The notes beneath the pieces were generated by a model. It made no database searches, was not told where the DNA came from, and worked only from the letters and a program-made list of their open reading frames with translations. Of a stretch of DNA of 64,000 bases, positions 48,634-56,726 are shown in pieces (the first letter of the stretch is position 1; each line of letters starts with the position of its first letter). Origin of the DNA: Methylomonas methanica MC09 (GTDB lineage: Bacteria > Pseudomonadota > Gammaproteobacteria > Methylococcales > Methylomonadaceae); NCBI RefSeq assembly GCF_000214665.1, contig NC_015572.1, positions 1 through 64,000 on the forward strand, written 5' to 3'. The position numbers and the translations under genes were made by a program.

Positions 48634-50133
48634 ATGTCGAAGCCGTATTGCACGCAAGAAGATTTTAATGATTCCGAACTCATCATTGGACTGGTAGGGC
48701 CTGTAGGAGTGGATTTTGGTCCTGTTATTGAATACTTACAAAGCCAGCTAAGTAAGTATATTTATGAAACCAAAATTATCAATGTATCAGAAACGATCAT
48801 TCCGATGTTCGTCAACATCGAAGAAAAACAATCACCATACGAAAATGCCATAGAAAAGATGGATAAAGGCGACGATGCCCGTAGTTCTGCCGGAGAAAAT
48901 TCGATTCTGGCCAAAGGTGTCGCTGCCTACATTGCTTCCAAGCGTGAGAAGAAAAATCAGCATCGTCCCCGTGTGGCTTACATTGTCAAATCGCTGAAGC
49001 ATCCTAAAGAGGTCACTCGCCTTCAGAGCATATATCCTCATGGTTTTTATCTGATCGGAGTAAACTCCAGTATCGAAAAGCGAAAAGATTTTCTGCGAGA
49101 ACGTAAAGGAATGAAGCCCTCTGAAGTGGACGCGCTTATTAAGCTCGATGAAGACGGCCGTCTTGATTCTGGGCAACATACGAGTGATACTTTTCATTTG
49201 GCCGACTTTTTCATTAATCTCGACAATGAAGATACGCGGTCCGGTTCTAAAAAGCGTATTCTTCAATTATTGTTTGGGCATCCGTTTATTACTCCACTTT
49301 TTGATGAATATGCCATGTTTATGGCTTTTACCGCATCGCTCCGTTCTGCTGATCTTTCACGACAAGTTGGGGCCGCAATTGCTCACAACGAAGAATTACT
49401 GGCCGTAGGCGCTAATGATTGTCCGAAATTTGAAGGGGGGCTTTATTGGCCTCATTTACAAAAAGATGGATCGACGGAGGATAAAAAAGGTGGAAGGGAT
49501 TACACTCGAAATGTAGATGCGAATAGGGATGAGCAATTAAAAATAATCGAAGATATATGTAATGCTGCAAAAGAGAAAGGTGTTGGAAAGCAGAGCGTTC
49601 AAAAATTCCGTGAAGTTCTTGATCAGAGCCGGATCAACGATCTGATGGAATTTGGTCGCATGGTCCATGCCGAGATGGAAGCATTGCTTTCATGTGCTCG
49701 GCGAGGCGTAAGCACCAAGTCTGCAAGTTTATACAGTACTACCTTCCCATGTCATAACTGTGCTAAACATATTGTCGCATCGGGAATTAAACGAGTTGTC
49801 TACGTGGAACCCTATCCGAAAAGTAAGGCTTTCGATCTTCATGACGATGCGATTTCGGCAGACAAAAATAAAAAGGATGTCGTAATTTTTGAACCATTTG
49901 AAGGTGTTAGTCCCCGACGATTTTTCGATCTGTTTTCAATGAATCTCAGCCACGGCAGGAAGTTAAAGCGAAAAAATAAACAGAATGGAAATTCCGTTAC
50001 ATGGTCTGAAGCAAATGCTAAACTTCGCATACAGATGCTTCCGCAGTCATACTTGCAGTTGGAAGAGATCGCAGCTTTTGAAGTCAATGACTTGATACAA
50101 AAATCGCAAATCACAGATAAGGAGGAATTATGA
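48634..50133 (+). CDS. avcD: AvcD-type anti-phage dCTP/dCMP deaminase
   Basis: A 499-aa two-domain protein. The N-terminal P-loop-like domain begins IIGLVGPVGVDFGPVIEYL, a degenerate Walker A. The C-terminal zinc deaminase has H345-A-E347 (MVHAEMEALLS) and PC373-H-N-C376 (TTFPCHNCAKHI). This is the architecture of AvcD/DcdV proteins, which on phage infection deaminate deoxycytidine nucleotides and starve phage replication. Known relatives are kept inactive by an RNA partner encoded upstream. It is the first gene of a tight run including dCTP-deaminase-like, ThyX and PfkB genes. Confidence 0.88.
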   Translation: MSKPYCTQEDFNDSELIIGLVGPVGVDFGPVIEYLQSQLSKYIYETKIINVSETIIPMFVNIEEKQSPYENAIEKMDKGDDARSSAGENSILAKGVAAYIASKREKKNQHRPRVAYIVKSLKHPKEVTRLQSIYPHGFYLIGVNSSIEKRKDFLRERKGMKPSEVDALIKLDEDGRLDSGQHTSDTFHLADFFINLDNEDTRSGSKKRILQLLFGHPFITPLFDEYAMFMAFTASLRSADLSRQVGAAIAHNEELLAVGANDCPKFEGGLYWPHLQKDGSTEDKKGGRDYTRNVDANRDEQLKIIEDICNAAKEKGVGKQSVQKFREVLDQSRINDLMEFGRMVHAEMEALLSCARRGVSTKSASLYSTTFPCHNCAKHIVASGIKRVVYVEPYPKSKAFDLHDDAISADKNKKDVVIFEPFEGVSPRRFFDLFSMNLSHGRKLKRKNKQNGNSVTWSEANAKLRIQMLPQSYLQLEEIAAFEVNDLIQKSQITDKEEL

Positions 50134-50315
50134 AGAACAAAAAAGCTACCCCAGTTCAAGAATCAGATTTGTTAACATTCTCTAACTATTTGAATAGTCT
50201 TACAAAAGAAACAACAAAATATCAACCTTGGGAACTTCGTGTTTTGGGTGGGTTTGGAGGATATAAAAGTCAAGTTAGTGGGAAAGCAAAAATTGCTGCG
50301 CGGCGCGAAGGCTAA
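50130..50315 (+). CDS. Small protein coupled to the AvcD gene
   Basis: A 61-aa basic protein (MKNKKATPVQESDLLTFSNY, ending KAKIAARREG). Its ATG overlaps the deaminase stop, and GGAGG lies 5 bases upstream, so it is very likely translated. No family recognised. An 8-bp stem AGCGAATT / AATTCGCT at 50323-50344 follows its stop and could act as an attenuator before the next gene. Confidence 0.6.
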   Translation: MKNKKATPVQESDLLTFSNYLNSLTKETTKYQPWELRVLGGFGGYKSQVSGKAKIAARREG

Positions 50316-50426
50316 AATCTTAAGCGAATTCCTTTAAATTCGCTGGGTTTCCTCGCATTGCGTGCTCTTGAATTGTCAACGTTAACAACGGATAAGTGGT
50401 CCCTTTTCGTTAAATGGGGGTAAATC

Positions 50427-51263
50427 ATGCTGCTAAGTGATAACGACCTATTTGCAGCAATTAACGCGAAGAGAATTAAGATAACTCCACCGCTGGATCT
50501 CTCCACAGGTCATAAACATCCCAAGTCACCAATTCAGGCTTCATCTTTAGACCTGCACATTGGCCAAATTTACTTTCCAAATGTCGAAAAGAACACGCTG
50601 GGGGGAATCGACAACCCCTTCACGCAATGTATGTTGAAACCAGGGCATACCGCAGTTGTAATTACCCGCGAAGTAATCGAGTTACCCAATGACATAGCTG
50701 CAATCGGATTTCCTCCATCAAGCGTGTCGTTCAAAGGCTTATTGGTGACCAATCCCGGTCACGTGGACCCTGGTTATCATGGGAGCATGCGTTTTGCTGT
50801 CATCAACATGGGCAGTGATAAGTTTCCACTAAGCCGAGAGGATAAGATCATTACGCTATTATTTTTCAAACTGGCGGCAGGTGCGGATGCAGGGTTTGGT
50901 GATCGCCATTTACCTGGTGGTTATGTCCCTCATCCTCCAGTTACAGAGCAGAACCTAAACTGTCTGTCTGCAGACTTTCTCCAAGTGGAAGAACGAGCCC
51001 GTGCTGTTGCTAAGGATGTAGCGGAAGAAAAAATTAAGTGGCCGACACTCCTTGGGGCAATCGCTACAGCAGGCGCGGCAATAATTGTTGGAATACTCAC
51101 TTTTAGCAAGGACCTAATTTTTAAACAACCATTAGAAGAAATTAAGGAGCTAAAATCACGCGTGATAGTGCTTGAAAAAAGTGTCAGCATTAGAGATATC
51201 GAAAAGCGCCTTAATGAACTTGAAAGCAAAGTGGATAGCGAGAAATCGATACCTGAACAATAA
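50427..51263 (+). CDS. Membrane-anchored dCTP deaminase/dUTPase-fold protein
   Basis: A 278-aa protein. Residues 1-185 have the trimeric dCTP deaminase/dUTPase fold: MLLSDNDLFAAINAKRI start, QASSLDLHIG, FPPSSVSFKGLLV and NPGHVDPGYHGSMRF. A single membrane helix follows (LLGAIATAGAAIIVGILTF, near residues 213-231), then a coiled coil (IEKRLNELESKVDSE). Bacterial Dcd is normally about 190 aa and soluble, so the anchored tail is an added part. It should convert dCTP to dUTP or dUTP to dUMP, but whether all catalytic residues are intact is unclear. It lies between AvcD and ThyX. Confidence 0.8.
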   Translation: MLLSDNDLFAAINAKRIKITPPLDLSTGHKHPKSPIQASSLDLHIGQIYFPNVEKNTLGGIDNPFTQCMLKPGHTAVVITREVIELPNDIAAIGFPPSSVSFKGLLVTNPGHVDPGYHGSMRFAVINMGSDKFPLSREDKIITLLFFKLAAGADAGFGDRHLPGGYVPHPPVTEQNLNCLSADFLQVEERARAVAKDVAEEKIKWPTLLGAIATAGAAIIVGILTFSKDLIFKQPLEEIKELKSRVIVLEKSVSIRDIEKRLNELESKVDSEKSIPEQ

Positions 51264-51271
51264 ATAATAAA

Positions 51272-52078
51272 ATGAATGCAATAAAAATCTATACGATTTC
51301 AAGGCCTTCGGTAGATTTTGACGCAATTGCCGAGTTTATTACAGATGAAGGTGTGATCTGGATGCGATCACCTGGAGCAAGCGTCGCCGAAGAAATCGTC
51401 GAAGTTGCTGGAAGAGTTTGCTACATGTCATTCAAGGAAACAGGAGTTCGCAATAATACTGCTTACATTGCTAACCTGATTGCGCAGGGCCACGAGAGCG
51501 TTCTCGAACATGTTTCCTGGACCTTTTTAATTTCAGGAGTATCGCGTGCGTTTTCTCATCAACTGGTTCGGCATCGTGTGGGCTTTGCCTTTAGTCAGTT
51601 ATCGCAACAATATCATGAGGAAAGTGACGCCGAATTTGTCATGCCATCAATTATTGGGGATGACCCGGAGTTGTCGGAGAAATGGCGTACTACCATGGAG
51701 GCTAATCGCTCACTGTATAGGCACATGGTTCACGAACTTACGCCAACAAAATTACATCAACTAGGTAATGTTGGTGCCCGCGAAGCGCTTAGAGCGTTGC
51801 GTTCTGCTGCTCGTAGCGTTTTACCTAACGCAACGGCTACCAAGATCGTAATAACAGCTAATGCGCGGGCGTTACGTCATTTCCTCAAAGTAAGGGGCTC
51901 GATTCCTGGGGATGAGGAGATGCGTATTGTGGCAGCCTCCCTTCTTACAATTTTGCAAAAAGACGCGCCTGAAATATTTCGTGATTTCTTTACAGAAACA
52001 CTACCAGATGGTTCGCCCATTGTTCGCCGACTCGCCCCATCAATTAGTACACCGACCAATTCGGTAACAATACCATGA
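51272..52078 (+). CDS. thyX: FAD-dependent thymidylate synthase ThyX
   Basis: A 268-aa ThyX, which methylates dUMP to dTMP using methylene-tetrahydrofolate, NADPH and FAD. The ThyX signature is visible as RHRVGFAFSQLSQQY, one residue longer between RHR and the serine than the usual RHRx7S. Other family segments are NLIAQGHESVLEHVSWTF and the C-terminal ANARALRHFLKVRG. It starts 8 bases after the Dcd-like gene and overlaps the kinase by 4 bases. dUMP produced by the deaminases upstream would be its substrate. Confidence 0.92.
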   Translation: MNAIKIYTISRPSVDFDAIAEFITDEGVIWMRSPGASVAEEIVEVAGRVCYMSFKETGVRNNTAYIANLIAQGHESVLEHVSWTFLISGVSRAFSHQLVRHRVGFAFSQLSQQYHEESDAEFVMPSIIGDDPELSEKWRTTMEANRSLYRHMVHELTPTKLHQLGNVGAREALRALRSAARSVLPNATATKIVITANARALRHFLKVRGSIPGDEEMRIVAASLLTILQKDAPEIFRDFFTETLPDGSPIVRRLAPSISTPTNSVTIP

Positions 52079-53007
52079 GCAGGCCAGCAGACATCGCTGT
52101 CTGCGGTGAGATCATGTTAGAGAGTACTCTGCCTATGATCCTAGATCAATTGCCGGAGGCAGATCGGACGCTGATAATTGATGGTGTTTCATTACGAACA
52201 GGTGGTCCATCCTTCAATATAAGTAGGCAGTTGTTGGACCTAGGAGAGAAGCCACGACTTGTGAGCTTTGTCGGCAACGGCTCATATTCACTAATCGAGA
52301 GTGCTTGCGTGGAAGCGGGGCTTGATCAGGGAGAAATTAGGAAAGTCGAAGGTGCTATCGATTTCTTGTTTACAATCCACTTTAATGACGGTTTTCGTAG
52401 CTTTTATCAGCGAAATTTTCTCGAAATCAATCAAGCAGAACAATTGGTAGCTAGCGCTACAACATCGGCAATTGTCATTCTCGCCGGCAGCCGTCAACCA
52501 GCTTTGCGCCAAGCTTATTGTCGTGCCTCTCAGACTTATGCTGGCGATTTTCTTGTGTTTTCACCTAATTATGCACTTTTCGATTTCGGAAAAGAGGAAA
52601 TCCTTACGCTTTGCCAACATGCTGGATTGATTGCTGTGAATGAACGTGAGGCTAGGTATCTATGTGATGTTATCGGTGTAGAAGACGATACAAAACTTGC
52701 AAGCACGGTTCCGGGCATGTTGTTAGTAACTAGACGTGAACGCGGGGCCGATCTTTTTGTTGCTGGTGAGAAACTGACGGTACCTGCGTTATCGGCTTCA
52801 TCAGACGACGTTTTTGGCTCTGGCGATACCTTTCTTGCTGCATTTCTCCGCGCGCATAGCAAAGGTGCGCCACTCCTTGACGCTCTAATCTTTGCCGCCG
52901 CGGCCGCAGCAGTCTTCATCGACACTGATGAAACGTGGCCAAGAATAACGGTATCCATGGTCGAGGCTAAGTTAAAGACCATAGATGAGGAAGCGGTATT
53001 TAAATAG
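52075..53007 (+). CDS. PfkB-family sugar or nucleoside kinase
   Basis: A 310-aa ribokinase-fold enzyme: DIAVCGEIMLE start, GGPSFNISRQLLDLG, NEREARYLCDVIG, and the catalytic loop DDVFGSGDTFLAAF with a GSGD variant of the PfkB GAGD motif. The substrate cannot be read from sequence. Translational overlap with thyX argues for a nucleoside or deoxyribose-type substrate in the same pathway. Confidence 0.85.
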   Translation: MSRPADIAVCGEIMLESTLPMILDQLPEADRTLIIDGVSLRTGGPSFNISRQLLDLGEKPRLVSFVGNGSYSLIESACVEAGLDQGEIRKVEGAIDFLFTIHFNDGFRSFYQRNFLEINQAEQLVASATTSAIVILAGSRQPALRQAYCRASQTYAGDFLVFSPNYALFDFGKEEILTLCQHAGLIAVNEREARYLCDVIGVEDDTKLASTVPGMLLVTRRERGADLFVAGEKLTVPALSASSDDVFGSGDTFLAAFLRAHSKGAPLLDALIFAAAAAAVFIDTDETWPRITVSMVEAKLKTIDEEAVFK

Positions 53008-53245
53008 CAATGATTATCAAACCTTACTCAGTTGGTTGGAGTGTATTTGCAAATTCTGACATTGCAAGGTCCCTTTCCGCCACTCTTGTATTCGATCTGT
53101 AGGTCCTCGGAACCTGATGTGGTTAGGATTTGTTTGGATATTTCCTGACTAATCTATATCAACCTCTTACGGTTCAATCTGACAAATTTATGCTAATGGG
53201 AAGTGCGCGAAGAATGCCCAAACCAATAATGTATCGAAACAGAAA

Positions 53246-53640
53246 ATGAATACGTGCTTCAGTCATATGATCGATACGGCCAGGAATTTTGTTTGGAAAA
53301 ACCCCAATATGGGACTGGCCACATTGCTATTCGTGATTGGCACTGTGTTTTTATCTACCAAGCTATCTATTATATCTGGCGCATTATTTGGTGCAGGAGC
53401 ATCCTTGCTCGGCGCATGGATTACAGAACTCAATAAACGGCGCGCTGACTCGGAAGAAAAGCGCGTCGTGAGAGTGAGGCTCGAAGGTATTTAGCTCCAG
53501 AACTGAATCGATCTATCGAGAGAGTCCTGTATATCCATGACCGAACGATTCCTCATTTTGTGTCTGCTTCGGTTATACGTCATCTTGACACCAACCGATG
53601 GTATAAAAGACCAAATCGCTTAGCGTACGATTTTTTTTGA
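53246..53640 (+). pseudogene. Frameshifted small membrane protein
   Basis: ATG 53246 opens a frame with two membrane segments (MGLATLLFVIGTVFLS, ISGALFGAGASLLGAWI), then KRRADSEEKR, and hits a stop at about 53494. Near 53460 a one-base shift moves into a frame that continues with ESEARRYLAPELNRSIERVL and reaches a stop at 53638-53640. The continuous protein-like character of both parts indicates a single gene broken by a frameshift. Confidence 0.6.
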
Positions 53641-53721
53641 ATTTTGCGCCCACCCCATTTAGATTTATGCCTATCAGGTACGGCCCGTAGATGATATCCA
53701 TAAGATTTCCAAAGGTTTGTA

Positions 53722-54885
53722 ATGATTGAAGAGCAGCCAAATCTCAACATCCTGAATGCGGAGAAACTTAGGGCGGACATGCTCTTAAACATCTTTGCAG
53801 GGCAACCCCTATACGGGCTAGGCGAGGAATATGCTTTTTTTTACGACGAAACCAATAACATCCGAAAGTTCTGGATCAGGGATAATGGTTTCAACGAGCA
53901 GCCCAAGAACTTTGTTCTAGGTGGAATCGTCCACAAAAAATCCGAGCCTTTAACCGGGCTTGATAAACTGGTCAAGTCGCTGTATCTCCAGAAGTCCGCT
54001 AAGGAAATCAAGTTCAATCAGCTTGCCACGGGTAGCTACCTCGGCGTGCTGAACTCCAAGAAGATAAAGACGTTTTTGGAGTGGCTGATTGCCAATGGCG
54101 TGTTCATCCACTACACCAACTTCAATATTCTCTATTGGTCACTGGTGGACATTGTGGATTCGTTCTGGAATGAGCCCGATCTGCGCCAGTACATGCCGTA
54201 TGTCATGCACATCAAGAGCGAGTTATTCAACCTTGCCAATGCAGACTTAGACCAGTTGGTGCTAATTCTAAAAAAATATCGGTTTCCAAATGTCCAGCGA
54301 AATGCAAGCTATGCGTTCATGACGGAATTTTCTGATCTGCTTGAATCGGTTTCCACGAAGACGCAATCTGACATCAGCGAACTGGTGGTATACATGACTC
54401 GCAAAGCGGCAAATCTTCAAGAGTTGCCCTTCATTGTGGACAATGAAGATGACGTTCTCATTGATGGCTTCGACTTTTTATTTCAACGCCCCTTGTACAT
54501 TTACCCAACAAGTTCTCATACCTTCGACAACGAAACCGAAGTTCAGAAGGCACTTGGAAACACACAGGTTGAATTCAAGGGAACGTTCGTAGAATATACC
54601 TTCGTGGACTCGCGAGATTGCATAGAGATTCAATTGTCGGATGGCATCTGTGGATTGCTGGGTAGTCACTTCAATTTCTTGGAGGAGCATTCTGTTGAGG
54701 AGCTGATTGAGATTAAACAAAATCTCAACCCTGTCCAACGTCAGACCCTTTCGTTGCTCAGTAAACTCATAGTTATTTCCGATGCTCAAAGCAATGGATT
54801 CATGCACCGAATCGCGCCAATGGACAGTGACTACAAGAATGACTATTTCTTGCATGACCTTCCGTTACCTGACTATCTGATTTGA
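53722..54885 (+). CDS. DUF3800-type protein
   Basis: A 387-aa protein with EYAFFYDETNNIRKFWI followed by NFVLGGIVHKK, the beginning of DUF3800 proteins, and a later IEIQLSDGICGLLG that matches the conserved end of that RNase H-like fold. Acidic residues in YDET and the C-terminal LSD would bind metal if it is a nuclease. DUF3800 genes are frequent in defence islands, but their function is not settled. ATG 53722 follows AAAGG. Confidence 0.75.
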   Translation: MIEEQPNLNILNAEKLRADMLLNIFAGQPLYGLGEEYAFFYDETNNIRKFWIRDNGFNEQPKNFVLGGIVHKKSEPLTGLDKLVKSLYLQKSAKEIKFNQLATGSYLGVLNSKKIKTFLEWLIANGVFIHYTNFNILYWSLVDIVDSFWNEPDLRQYMPYVMHIKSELFNLANADLDQLVLILKKYRFPNVQRNASYAFMTEFSDLLESVSTKTQSDISELVVYMTRKAANLQELPFIVDNEDDVLIDGFDFLFQRPLYIYPTSSHTFDNETEVQKALGNTQVEFKGTFVEYTFVDSRDCIEIQLSDGICGLLGSHFNFLEEHSVEELIEIKQNLNPVQRQTLSLLSKLIVISDAQSNGFMHRIAPMDSDYKNDYFLHDLPLPDYLI

Positions 54886-54892
54886 CACCGCC

Positions 54893-55027
54893 ATGAAGGC
54901 AGGGCTTTACGAACGTGATCCTGAAGGTGAAGAATTATCAGAGGTACTTGATCGGCTACTTTGCCCGCCGCAGCAAGCTATCGTTGATTTGGCTTTGTTC
55001 GGCCATACTTTAATAGCTAATAAATAA
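54893..55027 (+). CDS. Very small ORF, uncertain
   Basis: A 44-codon frame (MKAGLYERDPEGEELSEVLD) between the DUF3800 gene and the next. It has no clear ribosome site. It could be a real small protein or the tail of a lost gene. Confidence 0.25.
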   Translation: MKAGLYERDPEGEELSEVLDRLLCPPQQAIVDLALFGHTLIANK

Positions 55028-55041
55028 TCGGAGTTTAGACT

Positions 55042-55389
55042 ATGCCAGAGCAACCAAAACTTGAACCTTGTGGACATTGCACCAGTACAGGGACATGTAA
55101 GAATGGAAATGATGGTGGTTCTTGTGCTGTTTGTGCTCGTCGTAATTTTTTATTTAAACATTCACCTGCTTATGGCTTGGTTTGTACTATCTGTAAAGGG
55201 AGTGGATTTCTCGAACCAATGTCAACACGCATTAAGCACCGGACAGGCCCTTTAATTGCTATTTATGTAATCTTAACTGCTGTAGCTTCCATATTTTTTG
55301 GCTACAAGGAACATTTCAATGAGGTATTAACATTTCTTAGTACTCTAACTGGTTCAATTACTGGGTATTATTTCAGCCGAAAAGAATAA
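55042..55389 (+). CDS. Cys-rich membrane protein with DnaJ-type zinc motifs
   Basis: A 115-aa protein. The first 65 residues have CGHCTSTGTC, CAVC and CTICKGSGF, the CxxCxGxG pattern of the DnaJ zinc centre. Two membrane segments follow (LIAIYVILTAVASIFFG, FLSTLTGSITGYYF). ATG 55042 is preceded by CGGAG. Role unknown; it forms a small pair with the next membrane gene. Confidence 0.65.
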   Translation: MPEQPKLEPCGHCTSTGTCKNGNDGGSCAVCARRNFLFKHSPAYGLVCTICKGSGFLEPMSTRIKHRTGPLIAIYVILTAVASIFFGYKEHFNEVLTFLSTLTGSITGYYFSRKE

Positions 55390-55458
55390 CAAATTAAAAA
55401 ATAAAATATTTTATTGGGAAACAGCTTTATAACTTTTCTACTAATCTGCGGAGTTTTG

Positions 55459-55758
55459 ATGAGAATATTGAATGAGGCAGTCCACTTTTTTACAAGAAAA
55501 AAGAAATCTCATTTCGATGAACTTAACGATTGGGTTCTGGCTATTTTAGGTGTCCTGTCATTCTTAGTTGCTGGTTACTGGAGCCTAATGTTGAGCAATG
55601 TAGTGCCTGACTTTGTCAAAATTACAAATGATGTTGGAATTTCTATTAGGGCAGTTGGTCTAGCGTTGCTACTTGGGGGATTTGGCTTAACTGTTTGGTT
55701 CTTTGGATGTATCGCGGCGCGTTGTCATTCATTGCTATATGAGCGCTGGTTCAAATGA
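55459..55758 (+). CDS. Small integral membrane protein
   Basis: A 99-aa protein with membrane segments around VLAILGVLSFLVAGYW and AVGLALLLGGFGLTVWFFGC. ATG 55459 with GCGGAG 6 bases upstream is preferred over the TTG at 55414. No family recognised; it is the last gene of element 2. Confidence 0.6.
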   Translation: MRILNEAVHFFTRKKKSHFDELNDWVLAILGVLSFLVAGYWSLMLSNVVPDFVKITNDVGISIRAVGLALLLGGFGLTVWFFGCIAARCHSLLYERWFK

Positions 55759-55840
55759 ACTCGGCTAACAAATACTTAAATTCGCTTTCTTTGGTCGCTA
55801 TGTCGTTATGTTGCTCCGTTTGTGTGGGATTAATTTTCCA

Positions 55841-55974
55841 TAAGGCGGCTTTAGCCCGCACGAATATGCGGTAGTCCGTGGTATTAAACCACTTGCTTTA
55901 GACGCATTTTCTTTAGTCAGCGGTTTCGTCCGCCGATCTTCAACCCACCAGCTTAAGCTCGTGGTTGTTGAGTA
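55841..55974 (-). repeat. Palindromic repeat, copy 2 of an inverted pair
   Basis: The reverse complement of this 134-bp stretch matches 47588-47720 end to end with scattered differences. The two copies face each other across the cargo of element 2 (deaminase to the last membrane gene). Confidence 0.7.
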
Positions 55975-56013
55975 AGAAATTTACGGCCTATACTTGCCGA
56001 TCTGGATTTCATA

Positions 56014-56140
56014 AATTATGAGATTTTGTTAGGTTTCTACCTTTAATTATGAGATTTTTTAAAGAAATGAAAATCTCATAATTTATGCAACCGATTGATT
56101 TTAATAATGGTCAATTTTTCATCAATTATGAGATCTGACA
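56014..56140 (-). repeat. Right end of element 2 with four TnsB-type repeats
   Basis: AATTATGAGA occurs at 56124-56133, 56045-56054 and 56014-56023, and the opposite orientation TCTCATAATT at 56074-56083. From the tip inward the order is inverted, direct, inverted, inverted, exactly the pattern at the right end of element 1. Confidence 0.85.
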
Positions 56141-56144
56141 TCGT

Positions 56145-56182
56145 TGTCAGATCTCATAATTGTGAAATGAAATCTCAAAATT
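56145..56182 (+). repeat. Additional Tn7-type left end (element 3)
   Basis: TGTCAGATCTCATAATTG begins at 56145 and matches the element 2 tips for 17-18 bp. Two direct repeats, TCTCATAATT (56152-56161) and TCTCAAAATT (56173-56182), keep the 21-bp spacing. The third repeat seen in elements 1 and 2 is not recognisable. Its first T is also the last base of the right TCGTT duplication of element 2. Confidence 0.8.
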
Positions 56183-56217
56183 AATGAAATGCACTTTGAG
56201 GTGGTCTGCTTAATATC

Positions 56218-56681
56218 GTGGCGTATCAACACACTCGCACTGAACATGGTGTGTCGATTGTTCAGGAACTGCTAATGGATACGCCAGACATCGCCGGTGG
56301 CAAGGCACAACCATTGCCGACCGAAGGAACTATCCCAGCACTGAACATCCCGTATTCGTCTATGGTTTTTGACCTTCACCATGTCACCGAGATCCAGGCT
56401 GAACTCCTCGGAGGCAACGGTATCGCGAAGGAACAGATCAGACATGCCAACCTGTTTAGCTTTACCTGCCTGAAGTCGTTCGCTTTTGCCGACACCTTTT
56501 GCAAGGAGCTGGCACGAAAGCACTGCGATGTGGTCAAAGCGTTCTTATCAATCCTCCGCGATCGTTTCGTTCAGGATGAGAAGGTCGAGGGTTATCGTAA
56601 GGATGGCCCTGGGCTGTCCCCAAATTCGAGCTTGGCGAGGCAAGCGATGTGATCGAGCAACTATTCGGACAAATCGGATAA
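56218..56681 (+). pseudogene. 5'-truncated, frameshifted gene of unknown family
   Basis: The frame opens at 56200 without a convincing start and encodes NIPYSSMVFDLHHVTEIQAE and RHANLFSFTCLKSFAFADTF. At about 56610 the coding signal moves by one base and continues as PKFELGEASDVIEQLFGQIG with a stop at 56679-56681. Truncation at the 5' side and a frameshift mark it as dead. The segments recall nucleotidyltransferase-like proteins, but I am not sure. Confidence 0.6.
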
Positions 56682-56726
56682 CCACATGTTTGCGACATTT
56701 CAGTTAATCCTAAAAGAAGGGGGAGT

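Larger units (their letters stand above)
38886..56140 (+). mobile_element. Tn7-like transposon, element 2 (17.3 kb)
   Basis: The tips are perfect 17-bp inverted repeats starting TGTCAGATCTCATAATT, flanked by TCGTT at 38881-38885 and 56141-56145. It encodes an XRE regulator broken by an IS630 element, TnsA, TnsB, TnsC and one TnsD. The tns genes lie near the left end, with most cargo to their right: an AvcD-type deaminase, dCTP-deaminase-like protein, ThyX, PfkB kinase, DUF3800 and membrane proteins. Tip sequence and TnsB differ clearly from element 1, so the two are not recent copies of each other. Confidence 0.9.
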
